Assembly: GCA_013215105.1 (NCBI GenBank)
Contig: JABSPL010000004.1
Location: 1 to 35,547, forward strand
Source: Flavobacteriaceae bacterium
GTDB lineage: Bacteria > Bacteroidota > Bacteroidia > Flavobacteriales > Flavobacteriaceae
Length of the DNA stretch: 35,547 nucleotides
Reading direction: 5' to 3'
The position numbers and the translations under genes were made by a program. The notes under the pieces were generated by a model. It was not told the origin of the DNA, searched no databases, and saw nothing but the letters and a program-made list of their open reading frames with translations. The stretch's first letter is position 1. Every line of letters starts with the position of its first letter. Shown piece after piece: positions 34,442-35,547 of the stretch.

Positions 34442-35218
34442 TTATTGCTTAGTGTATGTTTTAATACGTATATCTTTTTCTATAGAACCCACTATTTGAA
34501 GTTCCGAATGAGTAATAAATGTAGTGCTATTAAGCCTCAGTACTTTGTATTTGTTACCTAATAAAGTTAGTACGTTGTTGTCTAAACTCCATAGATGAGT
34601 ATTACTAGTTCCACTAATGGTCTGTATTACTTCTCCATTACTATTATATTCGAGGTTTTCGTTCGTTAATAAGAGAAGACTTTCGTTTTGATCAGTTATA
34701 GGTTCTCCTGATATTACACCTCTTATACCTGTCATTTTCCAAGTGCCAGTCAATAAAGATTTATCAGCTACAAATGGTTCTTGTTTAGTAAAAGTAGATG
34801 TGACTTTATATTTTTTTGAAACCCCATCAGGATTATCAGAGAATTCAGAATATAGTACTAAAGTATTCTCGGTAAGGCTATTTACAGTATAAACATAATC
34901 TTCATCTTTTATTGTTAAGGTGATCGATTCTAGAGACCATGTACCCTCTTTAAAACTTGTATTACTTATAGTAGTATAAGATTTATCTTTATCGAATGTA
35001 GTTACAGTTTTGTCATCTAGGTCTTTAGATATTTCATCGTCGCTTAATTTTACTCCGTCACTAGTACCTTCTTTTCCTGTTAATAGCCAATCTGTATCTA
35101 CAAGCATGCTTTCATCTGGTGTAAATGTCTCATCTTCTTTATCGGAGCAGCAGCTGAAAGTTAATACAGATACTAATATTAGTAATAGCACTGGTAATCT
35201 AAATATCTTTAATATCAT
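34442..35218 (-). CDS. Probable surface lipoprotein with two lipocalin-like domains
   Basis: The 258-residue product has a lipoprotein signal peptide (hydrophobic 8-20, then TFSCC), with the lipid-bearing Cys at about 23 or 24. It is followed by SDKEDE, an acidic stretch resembling the surface-export signal of Bacteroidota lipoproteins. Two similar domains follow: about 40-145 (DTDWLLTGKEG...WSLESITLTIKD...TENTLVLYSEF) and about 155-255 (LTGTWKMTGIRG...WSLDNNVLTLLG...NSTTFITHSEL). The W-x-L-T/M-G start, WSL..LTL middle and closing strand are those of small lipocalin-like domains. The ligand is unknown. It converges on the tRNA terminator, and I see no clear promoter. Confidence 0.85.
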   Translation of the reverse strand: MILKIFRLPVLLLILVSVLTFSCCSDKEDETFTPDESMLVDTDWLLTGKEGTSDGVKLSDDEISKDLDDKTVTTFDKDKSYTTISNTSFKEGTWSLESITLTIKDEDYVYTVNSLTENTLVLYSEFSDNPDGVSKKYKVTSTFTKQEPFVADKSLLTGTWKMTGIRGVISGEPITDQNESLLLLTNENLEYNSNGEVIQTISGTSNTHLWSLDNNVLTLLGNKYKVLRLNSTTFITHSELQIVGSIEKDIRIKTYTKQ

Positions 35219-35365
35219 AACATTTTGTTTTTAAATTAGTTATATTGTAAATATATGTAAATAATATGGGGTAAAAAAGATATCTTGTTTGTTTTTAGGT
35301 TATTAGTTAGTAGTAAACAAAAAGATGTAGAGACTAGACTTAATATACAAGACTATTCAACCCTC

Positions 35366-35416
35366 AAATATAAACAACCACCTTCCCTTATTAAAGAAAG
35401 ATGGTTGTTTATATTT
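35366..35416 (-). terminator. Long hairpin terminator after gcvP
   Basis: Outer arms 35366-35380 and 35402-35416 are perfect 15-nt reverse complements. In the minus-strand RNA nine more pairs (35393-35401 with 35381-35389, three of them G-U) close the stem to 24 bp with a 3-nt loop. The 3' arm ends in a U-rich stretch. It starts 16 nt after the gcvP stop. Confidence 0.88.
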
Positions 35417-35432
35417 ATATAACCTATTAGGT

Positions 35433-35547
35433 TTACATATAATCCTCTATAGGGTTACATGAACAGTTAAGGTTTCTATCACCAAAGGCATCGTCTACTC
35501 TACGAACCGAAGGCCAGAATTTGTTTTCTTTTATATATTCCAAAGGA
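35433..35547 (-). CDS. gcvP: Glycine dehydrogenase (decarboxylating) GcvP, C-terminal 37 residues only
   Basis: Reading the minus strand from the right edge to the TAA at 35435-35433 gives a C-terminus containing [18 protein letters not shown] and then [11 protein letters not shown]. This closely matches the end of GcvP, the P-protein of the glycine cleavage system (WP.V.R.DD..GDRNL.CSC.P...Y in the family). P-protein decarboxylates glycine with pyridoxal phosphate and passes the aminomethyl group to the H-protein. The rest of the gene is outside the window. A strong terminator follows. Confidence 0.92.
   Translation of the reverse strand, partial: PLEYIKENKFWPSVRRVDDAFGDRNLNCSCNPIEDYM

Noticed and set aside
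1-35547. CRISPR arrays, insertion sequences, rRNA genes
   Set aside because: No regularly spaced repeats, transposase genes, terminal inverted repeats or rRNA-like sequence were seen anywhere in the window.

Overview
The window is a stretch of chromosome from a low-GC member of the Bacteroidota, most likely a Flavobacteriaceae-like bacterium. The evidence is a PorP/SprF protein and a type B sorting domain of the type IX secretion system (T9SS), DUF5683, promoters of the TAnnTTTG type, A-rich upstream regions without Shine-Dalgarno sequences, and the flavobacterial form of the division and cell wall (dcw) cluster. I cannot name the genus. Isoleucine is written mostly as ATA, even in housekeeping genes.

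Region 1 (1-6097) is a surface operon: a left-truncated fibre-like protein with beta-roll repeats, a secreted protein with a T9SS type B C-terminal signal, a PorP/SprF partner and a TPR/beta-propeller/OmpA protein. It ends in a 20-bp hairpin terminator. Region 2 (6181-10952) is a housekeeping unit: parA, parB, a DUF5683 gene, dapB and a long signal peptidase I gene, closed by a terminator. Region 3 (10955-12270) holds an S1/P1-type nuclease and smpB with a TTG start. A 305-bp gap follows with only one doubtful small ORF.

Region 4 (12535-14027, minus strand) carries rsgA and a CvpA-family gene. They diverge from an MCE/MlaD-type lipid transport gene at a nearly symmetric double promoter (14035-14074). 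Region 5 (15225-18482) has two iron-sulfur electron-transfer genes with a HAD phosphatase gene between them, then a SPOR-domain membrane protein and a strong terminator.

Region 6 (18585-34422) is the dcw cluster: MraZ operator, mraZ, rsmH, ftsL-like, ftsI, murE, mraY, murD, ftsW, murG, murC, ftsQ, ftsA, ftsZ, then a GatB/YqeY gene and tRNA-Arg(UCG). Gaps range from 8-nt overlaps to 18 nt and I see no internal terminator, so it looks like one transcription unit of nearly 16 kb. It makes the lipid-linked peptidoglycan precursor (murE, mraY, murD, murG, murC) and the septal machine (ftsL, I, W, Q, A, Z). murF and ddl are absent. The DNPR motif of MurE and the nearby dapB both indicate meso-diaminopimelate peptidoglycan.

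Region 7 (34378-35547) has a minus-strand lipoprotein gene with two lipocalin-like domains and, cut by the right edge, the last 37 codons of gcvP with its own terminator.

Most of the window is conserved core genome. The least ordinary parts are the fibre/T9SS operon, the symmetric divergent promoter, the MraZ operator overlapping the promoter region, and the HAD gene between the two iron-sulfur genes. No mobile elements, CRISPR arrays or rRNA genes were seen.
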